Shown here piece by piece: positions 1-8,650 of a DNA stretch of 64,000 nucleotides (position 1 is its first letter; every line of letters starts with the position of its first letter). The stretch lies in NCBI RefSeq assembly GCF_900099695.1, contig NZ_FNCY01000007.1, positions 62,001 to 126,000 on the forward strand. The letters run 5' to 3'. The notes beneath the pieces are model-generated. The model saw nothing but the letters and a program-made list of their open reading frames with translations, had not been told where the DNA came from and did no database searches. Origin of the DNA: Propionivibrio dicarboxylicus (lineage in GTDB: Bacteria > Pseudomonadota > Gammaproteobacteria > Burkholderiales > Rhodocyclaceae). The translations under genes and the position numbers were made by a program.

Positions 1-1
1 C

Positions 2-91
2 TTGCGTGACGAAGTCATGGCCCAGATGGAATATGCCAGGGCCTGGGGGGCGCGTTTTGTCACGGCCGTTCCGGAATTGCGGATCTCATAA
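2..91 (+). CDS. 3' end of an unidentified protein (partial)
   Basis: An open frame enters from the left edge and ends with TAA at 89-91. It encodes the last 29 residues of a protein, including EVMAQMEYARAWGARFV and a C-terminus ending ELRIS. The stop overlaps the ATG of the next gene by one base (TAATG), the kind of translational coupling seen throughout this polysaccharide locus. This is why I read it as a real coding end rather than chance. The fragment is too short to assign to a family. Given its neighbours it is probably another sugar-modifying enzyme, but that is inference from position only. Confidence 0.5.
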   Translation: MRDEVMAQMEYARAWGARFVTAVPELRIS

Positions 92-930
92 TGAAAATCG
101 CCGTTACCGGGGCCAACGGCTTCATTGGCCGCCACGTGCTGGCCGCGTTGGAGAAAAAGGGCATCGAGCTTGTCGTGGTCACGCGCTCCGAAGCTCAGCC
201 CGACGGGGTGTCGGCACGAAACTGCGTGTCATTGGATATTTATGGCGAGGAATCCGATGTCTTTGAACAACTCGGACGACCAGACGCACTGATACATCTG
301 GCTTGGGGCGGATTGCCCAACTACGGGTCTTTGCACCATTTCGAAACGGAACTGCCCCAACAATACCGTTTTCTCCAACGCCTGATTAAAAGCGGACTTC
401 AGAATCTGACCGTCACCGGAACCTGCTTTGAATACGGGATGATGTCCGGGAGCCTGATAGAGACAGTGACGCAGCCTCCCTCCAATCCCTATGGTTTTGC
501 CAAAGATGCGCTGCGTCGCCAGCTTGAATTTCTGCAGGAAAAAACGCCATTCAATCTGGTCTGGACCCGTCTGTTCTACCTGTACGGGCAAGGCCAAAGC
601 AAAACCTCGCTGCTTCCACAATTGAAACATGCTGTCGAACAGAATGAGGAGTATTTCAACATGTCGGGCGGCGAACAACTGCGCGATTACCTGCCAGTTG
701 AAGCGGTCGCCGACTACCTCGTCGACCTGACCTTGATGAAAGCAGACATCGGCGTCGTCAATGTCTGCTCCGGACAACCGACATCGGTTCGGAATCTGGT
801 CGAGGGATGGATCCGCGAACACGGCTGGAAAATCAAACTCAATCTTGGGCATTTCCCCTACCCAACTTACGAACCCATGGCTTTTTGGGGAAACATGAGC
901 AAACTGCAAAAATTGCTGGAGTCACAGTGA
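91..930 (+). CDS. NAD-dependent epimerase/dehydratase (nucleotide-sugar reductase/epimerase)
   Basis: 279 residues, extended short-chain dehydrogenase fold. The N-terminus has the Rossmann motif GANGFIG at residues 7-13. The catalytic YxxxK motif is visible as Tyr134 and Lys138 in NPYGFAKDA. The WTRLFYLYGQGQ segment and the later RDYLPV segment are typical of nucleotide-sugar members. Such enzymes reduce or epimerise NDP-4-keto-6-deoxysugars in the cytoplasm. Because a sugar C-methyltransferase follows directly, a role as 4-ketoreductase for a branched deoxysugar is plausible, but the substrate cannot be read from the sequence. The start overlaps the preceding stop (TAATG) and the stop overlaps the next GTG start, so the gene sits inside a tightly coupled operon. 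Confidence 0.85.
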   Translation: MKIAVTGANGFIGRHVLAALEKKGIELVVVTRSEAQPDGVSARNCVSLDIYGEESDVFEQLGRPDALIHLAWGGLPNYGSLHHFETELPQQYRFLQRLIKSGLQNLTVTGTCFEYGMMSGSLIETVTQPPSNPYGFAKDALRRQLEFLQEKTPFNLVWTRLFYLYGQGQSKTSLLPQLKHAVEQNEEYFNMSGGEQLRDYLPVEAVADYLVDLTLMKADIGVVNVCSGQPTSVRNLVEGWIREHGWKIKLNLGHFPYPTYEPMAFWGNMSKLQKLLESQ

Positions 931-2012
931 ATCGATACAGATTACTCTATAGCGCCGAACGGCTCCCGGTATTCCAGAATCGAATGTTCCCAACCGCAGA
1001 AACTGGAAGGACTTGCATCACAGGCGATATTCACCTCGTTCAGGACATGACAACCGGTTTGATATTCAACCGCTCATTCATGCCAGAGCTCCTTGAATAC
1101 GATCAAAATTATCAGAACGAGCAGGCTCTAAGCCCCATATTTCGTGATCACCTTGGCGAGGTACTCACGATTATCGACAGGCATATGGCCAATCATTCTC
1201 TGATCGAGGTTGGGTGCGGAAAAGGCGTCTTCCTCGAGATGCTCGCTGCACGTGGTTATAACGTTACGGGACTTGATCCGGCCTATGAGGGCATGAATCC
1301 GCGCATATTGAAAAAGTATTTTTCCACAGAAGTTGGCATCAACGCCGATGCCGTCATCCTGAGACATGTGCTGGAACATGTGCCAAACCCAATCGACTTC
1401 CTCAAGAACATAAAGAAAGCCAATTGCGATAAGGGCAAGATTTATATCGAGGTCCCCTGCTTCGACTGGATATGCAGCCACCGGGCTTGGTTCGACATAT
1501 TCTATGAGCACGTCAACTACTTCCGTCTGGAAGATCTTCTGCGCATGTTCGGCCGCGTTCACGGATACGGTCATCTATTTGGCGGTCAATACCTCTATAT
1601 CGTCGCGGACATTGACTCCCTGCAGACTCCGATCCTTAAAAACGAAAAAGGCTTCGATTTCCCGGACGACATGCTTGACGGGGTTAGCCAGATCGCATTT
1701 GCGCAAAAGGAAATGCGGAAGACCGATGCCGCGCCATTGATTGTTTGGGGCGGATCATCGAAAGGCGTCATTTTTTCACTTTTCATGCAGCGAGCCGGAT
1801 TAGAAGTAGACTATGTCGTCGATATAAACCCTGCCAAACAGGGGATGTACATACCAGCCACGGGCATTAAAGTGTCTTCCCCAAATGAGATAGTCTCAAA
1901 GGCAGCACCGGGAAGTACGATATTTGTCATGAACGGGAATTACCTTGCCGAAATCAAGGAAATGACTCACCACAATTTCACTTACATAGCGATCGACCAT
2001 GAGCGAATTTGA
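927..2012 (+). CDS. Class I SAM-dependent sugar C-methyltransferase
   Basis: 361 residues from a GTG start at 927, which overlaps the preceding stop (GTGA). The frame is open further upstream, but that stretch lies inside the previous gene. SAM-binding motif I is IEVGCGKG at about residues 93-100, with the acidic post-motif GLDP near 115-118. A second Rossmann-like half (PLIVWGGSSKGV, then DYVVDINPAKQGMYIPATGI) matches the C-terminal domain of TylC3-type sugar C-methyltransferases. The usual N-terminal CxxC zinc site is not evident; the equivalent region reads NRMFPTAETGRTC. The likely role is adding a methyl branch to a keto-deoxysugar nucleotide made by the neighbouring reductase. The exact sugar is unknown. 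Confidence 0.8.
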   Translation: MNRYRLLYSAERLPVFQNRMFPTAETGRTCITGDIHLVQDMTTGLIFNRSFMPELLEYDQNYQNEQALSPIFRDHLGEVLTIIDRHMANHSLIEVGCGKGVFLEMLAARGYNVTGLDPAYEGMNPRILKKYFSTEVGINADAVILRHVLEHVPNPIDFLKNIKKANCDKGKIYIEVPCFDWICSHRAWFDIFYEHVNYFRLEDLLRMFGRVHGYGHLFGGQYLYIVADIDSLQTPILKNEKGFDFPDDMLDGVSQIAFAQKEMRKTDAAPLIVWGGSSKGVIFSLFMQRAGLEVDYVVDINPAKQGMYIPATGIKVSSPNEIVSKAAPGSTIFVMNGNYLAEIKEMTHHNFTYIAIDHERI

Positions 2013-2769
2013 AAAAGAAGTTATGCAGCGGGTTCTCAGCAATCAGAAGAATGAGCGGCTGCGCACGTCAGCGGGGAATTTCCTGAATGAATCGATAGGC
2101 GCCCAGTATTCCTACAATTTTTCCTGGCTTGGCCGGCCGATCATTCAATATCCGCAGGATATTGTTGCGATGCAGGAATTGATCTGGGCGGTCAAGCCGG
2201 ATCTGATCATTGAAACCGGCATTGCACACGGCGGATCGCTAATTTTTAGCGCCTCCATGCTCGCACTGATCGACATGTGCGACGCGGTCGAACAGAACAG
2301 AGCTTTTGACCCATCAGTACCCGCCAGAAAAGTACTCGGTCTGGACATCGATATTCGCGCTCACAACAAAGCCGCGATCGAGGCTCATCCAATGGCCAAT
2401 CGCATTCAGATGATCCAGGGCTCCAGCATTGCCACCGACATCGTGAAGCAAGTGACCGAAATCGCTTCGGAGTACAACAATGTCATGGTGTGTCTCGATA
2501 GCAACCACACCCATGAGCACGTGCTGGAAGAGCTGAAAGCCTACGCACCTCTGGTCAGCAAAGGCAGCTATTGCGTTGTCTTCGATACCGTCGTGGAAGA
2601 CCTTCCCAAAGAAATGTACCCGGACCGGCCATGGGGCCCTGGTAACAACCCCAAGACAGCTGTATGGGAATATTTGAAAACCAGCAACAATTTTGAAATC
2701 GATTCGAACATCGAAAGCAAGATACAGATCACGGTTGCTCCTGATGGATTCCTGAAACGCGTCCGGTAA
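1999..2769 (+). CDS. CmcI/rhamnosyl O-methyltransferase family protein
   Basis: 256 residues. The central segment PDLIIETGIAHGGSLIFSAS is the characteristic SAM-binding stretch of the family named after cephalosporin hydroxylase CmcI and rhamnosyl O-methyltransferase. VLGLDIDIRAHNKAA and VMVCLDSNHTHEHVLEEL are the following conserved blocks. Members in polysaccharide clusters are usually thought to O-methylate sugars, although the family name comes from antibiotic biosynthesis. The ATG lies 14 bases inside the previous gene, so expression is probably coupled to the C-methyltransferase. Together the two genes suggest a doubly methylated sugar in the product. That biochemical conclusion is inference. 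Confidence 0.8.
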   Translation: MSEFEKEVMQRVLSNQKNERLRTSAGNFLNESIGAQYSYNFSWLGRPIIQYPQDIVAMQELIWAVKPDLIIETGIAHGGSLIFSASMLALIDMCDAVEQNRAFDPSVPARKVLGLDIDIRAHNKAAIEAHPMANRIQMIQGSSIATDIVKQVTEIASEYNNVMVCLDSNHTHEHVLEELKAYAPLVSKGSYCVVFDTVVEDLPKEMYPDRPWGPGNNPKTAVWEYLKTSNNFEIDSNIESKIQITVAPDGFLKRVR

Positions 2770-2770
2770 C

Positions 2771-3673
2771 ATGCAAGAAGTCAAAGAAGATGGATACTTC
2801 GCGCCACTGGTATCCATTGGAATGCCCATTTACAACGCCGCCGATCACTTGCAACGCGCCATTGATTCAGTGCTCGACCAATCGTTTGGCAACTTCGAGT
2901 TGATTATTTCCGACAACGCGTCTACCGATATTTCGGAAAATCTCTGTCGGGCCTACGCCCAGCGAGACCGACGAATTCGCTACATTCGGCAAGATACAAA
3001 TCTGGGCGCAGTAAAGAACTTCAACTTTGTTCTCAACCAGTCTCGCGGCAAGTACTTCATGTGGGCAGCTTCGGATGACATTCGTACACCGGATTTCTTG
3101 ATGGAGAATGTTCAATTCCTCGAAGAGAATCCCGGTTACGTCGCGTCAACGACCCCGAACTGTTTCGAGGGCAACGAAAACGATCCGACAAAAATCGTTA
3201 ATTTCTCCATCGAAGGCGATTTATCCTCACGATACATCGCGTTCTTGCACAGCTGCTGGCATTCGCATGGGATTTTCTATTCCCTGATGCGCACTGACAT
3301 CATCAAGAAGTGCGATATCCCTGGTCAGTCATTCACGGCTGCGGACTGGGCGATCGATATGTTTCTGGCAAGTCATGGAGCAATACACCGGACAAAAGCG
3401 GGCTTGGCAATTTTCGGGCGAAAAGGCATGAGCAGCAGGCCCGATGCATGGAAATCGTTCCGCACACATCCACTGGAATTCTTGCTGCCGCTTGTTCGCT
3501 TCTCCCGCCATGCTCTGCGCCTGATGAAGCCATTAGCTTTCCCCGCCTGGATCCGGGTATTTTGCATCTTGGCAAGACTCAACCTGAGCGCCAGCACAGA
3601 CCAGGCGCATGCCGCGCTGTATGCGTTTTACTGCCGCAATTTCAAACCGGTCAATAAGTCAGGAGCGCATTGA
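2771..3673 (+). CDS. Glycosyltransferase family 2
   Basis: 300 residues with a GT-A fold N-terminal half. VSIGMPIYNAADHL opens the nucleotide-binding region, IISDNASTD is the first acidic motif, and WAASDDIRTPDFL supplies the metal-binding DxD-like motif (SDD). The C-terminal half is less conserved and contains no long hydrophobic helix, so the enzyme is probably peripheral at the inner membrane face. It begins one base after the preceding stop and its own stop overlaps the start region of the next gene. The transferred sugar cannot be told from sequence. Confidence 0.88.
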   Translation: MQEVKEDGYFAPLVSIGMPIYNAADHLQRAIDSVLDQSFGNFELIISDNASTDISENLCRAYAQRDRRIRYIRQDTNLGAVKNFNFVLNQSRGKYFMWAASDDIRTPDFLMENVQFLEENPGYVASTTPNCFEGNENDPTKIVNFSIEGDLSSRYIAFLHSCWHSHGIFYSLMRTDIIKKCDIPGQSFTAADWAIDMFLASHGAIHRTKAGLAIFGRKGMSSRPDAWKSFRTHPLEFLLPLVRFSRHALRLMKPLAFPAWIRVFCILARLNLSASTDQAHAALYAFYCRNFKPVNKSGAH

Positions 3674-3675
3674 AC

Positions 3676-4650
3676 ATGGGAATCACCGGAGCAATGAAGG
3701 CACGTGCCATGCGTTGGCTGCAGAACGCAAACGCCCCACTACAACGCATGCAGGAACGCCAAACGGTAATGCAGGCGCAACTTCTTGCGAAGAACAACAG
3801 TGCCATCAAGCAATTGCGCGATCTGGGAGACGTCGAGTTCTCTGCATTCTCCCAATGGGGAGAAGACGGCATCATAGATTGGCTGGTTTCACGGCTACCG
3901 GACATTCCCAAAACATTCGTCGAATTCGGCGTCGAGGATTATCGCGAGTCGAACACGCGCTTTCTCTTGCAAACGCGCAATTGGCGAGGTCTGATCATGG
4001 ATGGATCGGAAGCCCACATCCGGGACATTCGCGGACAAGACATTTATTGGCGCCACAGTCTATCGGCCCGATGCGCGTTCATAGACCGCGACAATATCAA
4101 CCAACTGCTTCGTGAAGGCGGCATGAGCGGCGAGATCGGGCTGCTCAGCGTGGACATCGACGGTAATGATTACTGGGTATGGCAAGCGATTGGCGAGGTC
4201 TGCCCGGCAATCGTGGTCGCGGAATTCAACGCGGTGCTCGGCGACCTCCACGCGCTGACGGTGCCCTACCGCCCGGACTTCCAGCGAACGCAGGCGCACC
4301 ATTCCAACCTCTATTTCGGGGCCTCATTACCCGCACTCATCGAACTGGCAACCCAAAAAGGGTACTTCTTCGTCGGCACCACTTCAACCGGGTGCAACGC
4401 CTTTTTCATTCGCAAAGACCTGGCGTCGTCAGTCACGGAAGCCTTGTCGGGAATTTGGGCATATCCATCGAAGGTCCGGGAAGCCCGTGACGCCGAGCGG
4501 AATCTTCTATTCGTCGACGGGGATGCCCGCCCCGCCATGATCGCGACACTGCCCCTGATCGATCTGCGGCAACAGTCAGAAACAAGCCTATCAGCCTGCG
4601 GTACGATTTACTCCCCCGAATGGCAATCCGGAAATCGGAGAGGGTTTTGA
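3676..4650 (+). CDS. Uncharacterised polysaccharide-locus protein, possible FkbM-like methyltransferase
   Basis: 324 residues. A TTG at 3670 is also possible, but AGGAG at 3661-3665 is ten bases from ATG 3676 and only four from the TTG, so I chose the ATG. Residues 59-66 (SQWGEDGI) and the block KTFVEFGVEDYRESNTRFLL, with GLIMDGSEA after it, recur in proteins of surface-glycan clusters. FVEFGV resembles SAM motif I, and LLSVDIDGNDYWVW resembles the FkbM-family acidic block. No transmembrane helix is apparent. A sugar O-methyltransferase is my best guess; the protein could also be a scaffold or another enzyme class. Confidence 0.6.
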   Translation: MGITGAMKARAMRWLQNANAPLQRMQERQTVMQAQLLAKNNSAIKQLRDLGDVEFSAFSQWGEDGIIDWLVSRLPDIPKTFVEFGVEDYRESNTRFLLQTRNWRGLIMDGSEAHIRDIRGQDIYWRHSLSARCAFIDRDNINQLLREGGMSGEIGLLSVDIDGNDYWVWQAIGEVCPAIVVAEFNAVLGDLHALTVPYRPDFQRTQAHHSNLYFGASLPALIELATQKGYFFVGTTSTGCNAFFIRKDLASSVTEALSGIWAYPSKVREARDAERNLLFVDGDARPAMIATLPLIDLRQQSETSLSACGTIYSPEWQSGNRRGF

Positions 4651-5750
4651 AGCTTGCTTTCGATCAGCAAGTTTTCCTGCTTCAGGAGTACGGCGGTATT
4701 TCCCGTTACCTGTGCAGTCTCGTTCGCGAACTTTCCCATAAGCCTTCGGTAGAGCCACACATCTTCGCGCCGCTGCATTTCAATCGCAATCTGGAATCCA
4801 TCGACAGTGCACTCGTCTCCGGCATCCGGCTGCCGAAGCTGCCGACCAAGCTCTTCCGCCTCGCGATGCTGGCGAGCGAAGCGTTGGCTCATCGCGCCAT
4901 ATCGCGATTCAAGCCGGACATTCTCCATGAAACCTATTACTCGGTCGCCGATTTTTGCCCGAACAACACCCGCCGCGTGCTGACGGTATATGACCTCATC
5001 CACGAACGTTACCCGAACCTGTTCGTGAATAGCGAAGGCACGATCCGTCCGAAAAAGATCGCGGCAAACCGCGCTGATCATGTAATTTGCATTTCGGAAA
5101 GTACGCGACGCGACGTCATCGACTTCTGCGGCGTTCCCGAAGAGAAAACCTCCGTCGTTTACCTCGGCGTTGACGTCGACGCATTCCGTCCCGTTGAAGA
5201 AGAATGCCAATATCGTCCACGCCCCTTCTTGTTGTACGTTGGCGCCCGCGGCGGATACAAGAATTTCGATCGCCTGTTACGTGTTTATGCCAGATCACCC
5301 CGATTGCATCGGGAACTCGATCTTGTCTGCTTTGGCGGCGGCCCTCTCCTGGCCAACGAACATGAAATGATTGCAGCACTCGGGCTGAGCCCCGACCGGG
5401 TGGTACAGATTGGTGGCACCGACGCCATCCTGGCGACGCTCTATCGACAAGCCGAAGCCTTTGTTTATCCATCGTTGTACGAGGGCTTCGGCATTCCGCC
5501 GCTTGAAGCGATGGCAGCTCACTGCCCCGTCGTATGCAGCGACGGAAGCTCGCTGCCCGAGGTGGTTGGAAGAGCTGCGGAAACATTTGATCCGCTCGAT
5601 GACGACGCAATACAGGCCGCTATAGAACATGTCATCGAGTCGCCCGAGCGTCGCGAAGAGCTCATTGCTGCAGGTCAGTCCCGCCACACCTGCTTCTCTT
5701 GGTCAAAATGCGCCGAGGATACCGAAGCCATTTACCGCGCACTGCTGTGA
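4647..5750 (+). CDS. Glycosyltransferase family 4 (GT-B)
   Basis: 367 residues from TTG at 4647, giving an N-terminus KLAFDQQVFLLQEYGGISRY that matches the normal family start. GGAG at 4637-4640 lies six bases before this TTG, and TTGA overlaps the previous stop. An in-frame ATG at 4620 has no ribosome-binding site, so I rejected it. The C-terminal half has the nucleotide-sugar-binding block LLYVGARGGYKNFDRLL and the EX7E motif in EGFGIPPLEAMA. The enzyme is a retaining glycosyltransferase acting on a lipid-linked intermediate in the cytoplasm. The sugar donor is unknown; the family includes many mannosyl- and glucosyltransferases. Confidence 0.87.
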   Translation: MKLAFDQQVFLLQEYGGISRYLCSLVRELSHKPSVEPHIFAPLHFNRNLESIDSALVSGIRLPKLPTKLFRLAMLASEALAHRAISRFKPDILHETYYSVADFCPNNTRRVLTVYDLIHERYPNLFVNSEGTIRPKKIAANRADHVICISESTRRDVIDFCGVPEEKTSVVYLGVDVDAFRPVEEECQYRPRPFLLYVGARGGYKNFDRLLRVYARSPRLHRELDLVCFGGGPLLANEHEMIAALGLSPDRVVQIGGTDAILATLYRQAEAFVYPSLYEGFGIPPLEAMAAHCPVVCSDGSSLPEVVGRAAETFDPLDDDAIQAAIEHVIESPERREELIAAGQSRHTCFSWSKCAEDTEAIYRALL

Positions 5751-5863
5751 GTCGTCAGCCGAAGTGACCCTGTCAGCGCATTAGAGAGCGCACCATTACA
5801 ATCCAGAATCGCCCCGTCGGCTCAGCGTACGCTCAGCACGGCATCACCAAACGAACAGTATCC

Positions 5864-6601
5864 ATGACCGAAGAAATACTGCTGACAATCATCACGGTAA
5901 CAAAAAACTGCGTCGCCAGCATTGGACGCACACTGGACTCCGTACGCGCCGTCAAGCGTTCCGGTGTCGAATATGTCGTCGTCGATGGTGCCTCCAGTGA
6001 CGGCACAACCGAAGCAATCCGAGCCAGCGGTACGCTCGTGGATCGATTGATCAGCGAGAAAGATCATGGCATCTATAACGCCATGAACAAGGGCGTCGCA
6101 AATGCCAGAGGGCGCTACATTCTATTCATCAACGGTGATGACGAACTCCTACCCGGCGACTTCCCGATCGTCTTGGAAACGCTCGCCAATAGCAGCGCAA
6201 AAATCATTTGTACGACCACCCTGGTCGGCACGACGAGTTGCCCGACCGAAACCCTCGTGGCCAGACCATGGCATCTGCCTTTCTACAACTCAATCCCCCA
6301 TCCATCGACATTTGTCGCTCGGGACTTGCTACTGCGTTCACCGTTGCGTGAAGACTTGCGCATCGTGTCGGATTACGATTTCTTCCTTTTCGCCTATCTT
6401 TCCGGCCAGGCTTTTCTCGTGCTGCCAAAGGTCACGGCACTGCACCAGAGGGGCGGCGCATCAGGAAACGTCAACCTATCGCAACGAGAGTTGGAACGCG
6501 TGCGCAAGGAGCGCCTCGGTTGGCGCTACCCGATCTGCAATGGCTTAATGGCGCTCTACCGCCTGGCACGACGCCTTTCCGGGGGAGCGCTGCATGTCTG
6601 A
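5864..6601 (+). CDS. Glycosyltransferase family 2
   Basis: 245 residues, GT-A fold. LTIITVTKNCVASIGRTLDS begins the nucleotide-binding domain and YVVVDGASSDGT is the first acidic motif. SEKDHGIYNAMNKG followed by YILFINGDDEL gives the DxD-like NGDD. This arrangement is typical of short WcaA/WcaE-type transferases of capsule and colanic-acid loci. The gene follows a 113-base spacer that shows no clear promoter or terminator, and overlaps the fucosyltransferase gene by eight bases. Coupling to a GT11 enzyme suggests it may build the acceptor that is then fucosylated, but this is inferred from order only. Confidence 0.87.
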   Translation: MTEEILLTIITVTKNCVASIGRTLDSVRAVKRSGVEYVVVDGASSDGTTEAIRASGTLVDRLISEKDHGIYNAMNKGVANARGRYILFINGDDELLPGDFPIVLETLANSSAKIICTTTLVGTTSCPTETLVARPWHLPFYNSIPHPSTFVARDLLLRSPLREDLRIVSDYDFFLFAYLSGQAFLVLPKVTALHQRGGASGNVNLSQRELERVRKERLGWRYPICNGLMALYRLARRLSGGALHV

Positions 6602-7475
6602 AGCGCCGCGCTCCGTCGTCGTCGGACTCTCCGGCGGCCTCGGTAACCAGATGTTTCAATACGCCGCTGGTCGTGCTCTCGCCCACCGCCTGAACACCCG
6701 CTTGATCCTCGATTTGTCCTGGTTCTCGGGGCAAAGCGAACGTCATTACGCCCTCACCCCCTTTCGAATCGAAGCAAACCTGCAATCAGCCTGGCCGTCC
6801 TTGCCGACGAAAGCACAATCACTGATCTCTCGACTATCGCGTCGCTGGATGCCGCGCATCATGGGCGTACCGGTCTGGCGTGAACCGCATTTTCACTACG
6901 CGCAGGATTTCGCAGCGATTCAATCACCGGTCTTTCTCGAAGGATTCTGGCAGAGCGAGCGTTATTTCAAGGATGTTCGGCAACAGCTCCAGTCCGAATT
7001 CTCTCTTCGGGATCCCATGCCGCCGGCTTGCCAAGCCGTTCTCGATAAAATCCGCGCTTGCGATGCCCTCTGCATCCATGTGCGCCGAGGCGACTATCTG
7101 AGCAACCCGATCGCAGCGAAAGTCCACGGCACCTGCTCCACCGACTACTACCGGGATGGTGTCAGCGAACTCAGCCGAAAGCTGAAGACCCCGCATGCAT
7201 TCGTCTTTTCTGACGAACCCGACTGGGCGAGAGATTCACTCACGTTTGACTGCCCCATGACCGTCGTCGACATCAACACTCCCACCGATGCGCATCTCGA
7301 CCTGTTGCTGATGTCAGCATGCCGTCATTTCGTCATCGCCAACAGTTCGCTCAGTTGGTGGGCTGCCTGGATTGGTGAAGACGAGAACACGACCGTCATC
7401 GCGCCAACCCGCTGGTTTCTTACGGCCGACAAGGACACGTCCGACCTGCTTCCGGATCACTGGCTGAAGCGTTGA
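6594..7475 (+). CDS. Alpha-1,2-fucosyltransferase, family GT11
   Basis: 293 residues. GGLGNQMFQYAAGRAL at residues 14-29 is the N-terminal GT11 signature. The GDP-fucose-binding HxRRGDY motif is at His162 in CIHVRRGDYLS. C-terminal family blocks FVFSDEPDW and FVIANSSLSWWAAWIG are intact, and the length is normal. The enzyme would transfer L-fucose in alpha-1,2 linkage from GDP-fucose onto galactose or a similar residue of the repeat unit. The donor is supplied by manC, fcl and gmd at 14950-18520 on the opposite strand. The start overlaps the preceding glycosyltransferase gene. Confidence 0.92.
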   Translation: MSEAPRSVVVGLSGGLGNQMFQYAAGRALAHRLNTRLILDLSWFSGQSERHYALTPFRIEANLQSAWPSLPTKAQSLISRLSRRWMPRIMGVPVWREPHFHYAQDFAAIQSPVFLEGFWQSERYFKDVRQQLQSEFSLRDPMPPACQAVLDKIRACDALCIHVRRGDYLSNPIAAKVHGTCSTDYYRDGVSELSRKLKTPHAFVFSDEPDWARDSLTFDCPMTVVDINTPTDAHLDLLLMSACRHFVIANSSLSWWAAWIGEDENTTVIAPTRWFLTADKDTSDLLPDHWLKR

Positions 7476-7485
7476 ACCGCAACCC

Positions 7486-8646
7486 ATGCGCATACTACTG
7501 ACATCCCCCACCTACCCGCCCTTTAACAGCGGTCTCGGCAACGCCGTCTCGCAACAGGCCGCCTGCCTGACAAAGGCGGGTCACGAGGTCATCGTTGCCA
7601 CCGGGGGCGGTACACGCGCCACCGAGGTCGATATGTTGGGCATCCGCATCGAACGATTTGCAGTGTCGGGCGCGAACTCGTTGTTGCAACCGATCCGCGG
7701 CGACCGCAAGACTTACGTGGACTTCTTGCGCACGGTGAATTGCGATATCGTCGTGATGAACGCTTGGCAAAACTGGGCGAGCGACCTCGCTCTCTTGCAC
7801 ATCGACGAAATCGGCGGCAGGAAATTCATGTTCAGCCATTGCATATCGACGAACGTATTCTATTCGCATCAACCGGTCCGGTCGCTGGTTCGCTATCTCG
7901 CCTGGCGCCCCTATTGGTGGAGCATATCCAAGATCATGCGCAAGCTCGATGGCGTCATTTTTCTTGCTGATCGCGGCTCCGACAGCCGTTTCGACGACCT
8001 CACACTGGCGCGAAGAATTGAGGTCCCGGTCCACGTCGTCTCAAACAGTCTGTCAACTGCAGCCGCGATCGCATTGGACGCCCCGTGCCGGGGTTTGCAG
8101 GAGCGAGATCGACTGATCGCTATCGGCGCTTATCAGTGGCAGAAAGGATTCGATTTCGTCCTGAAAGCCTATGCCAAATCCAAAGCCTGCAACCGCATTC
8201 CCTTGCATCTATATGGCCAGCAACGCTCACGCTACAACGATCTGCTCGAATCGCTCGCAAACAGGCTATTACTGAAGCCTGAATTCGTGGTTTTCCATGA
8301 AGGTATCGCCGGCGAAGCGCTCATCGCCGAATACCAAAGCGCCCAAATGGTGCTATCCGGCTCGCATACCGAATGCCAGCCCTTGGTGCTGATCGATGCC
8401 AGCGCAACCGGCACGCCGTTCATCGCTCGTACGACGGGATGCATCGCCCATATGCAGGGCGGCTTGGCGGTATCAAGCTGGCAGGAAATGGCTGCTTCTA
8501 TCGATAAGATACTTGATGACACGGTTTGCTGGGAGCGCATGAGCAACGCCGCACGCCAGACAGCCGCCGCGCTTTACCACCCGGATGTCGTCAGCCGAAA
8601 ACTGCTTGACGTTCTTAACGGCGACATCGACAGGATCAGGCATTAA
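7486..8646 (+). CDS. Glycosyltransferase family 4
   Basis: 386 residues with the GT-B start MRILLTSPTYPPFNSGLGN, which includes the G-rich donor loop. The C-terminal domain has RLIAIGAYQWQKGFDFVLKA, then HTECQPLVLIDASATGTPFI, where the usual EX7E motif is replaced by a related E-x-x-x-L-x-x-x-D arrangement. It starts ten bases after the fucosyltransferase stop, so it belongs to the same transcript. The active-site deviation could mean a different donor mode; it remains recognisably a glycosyltransferase. Confidence 0.82.
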   Translation: MRILLTSPTYPPFNSGLGNAVSQQAACLTKAGHEVIVATGGGTRATEVDMLGIRIERFAVSGANSLLQPIRGDRKTYVDFLRTVNCDIVVMNAWQNWASDLALLHIDEIGGRKFMFSHCISTNVFYSHQPVRSLVRYLAWRPYWWSISKIMRKLDGVIFLADRGSDSRFDDLTLARRIEVPVHVVSNSLSTAAAIALDAPCRGLQERDRLIAIGAYQWQKGFDFVLKAYAKSKACNRIPLHLYGQQRSRYNDLLESLANRLLLKPEFVVFHEGIAGEALIAEYQSAQMVLSGSHTECQPLVLIDASATGTPFIARTTGCIAHMQGGLAVSSWQEMAASIDKILDDTVCWERMSNAARQTAAALYHPDVVSRKLLDVLNGDIDRIRH

Positions 8647-8650
8647 GACA

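Noticed and set aside
4620-4646. ATG 4620 as start of the GT4 gene
   Set aside because: No ribosome-binding site; TTG 4647 has GGAG six bases upstream and yields the normal family N-terminus.
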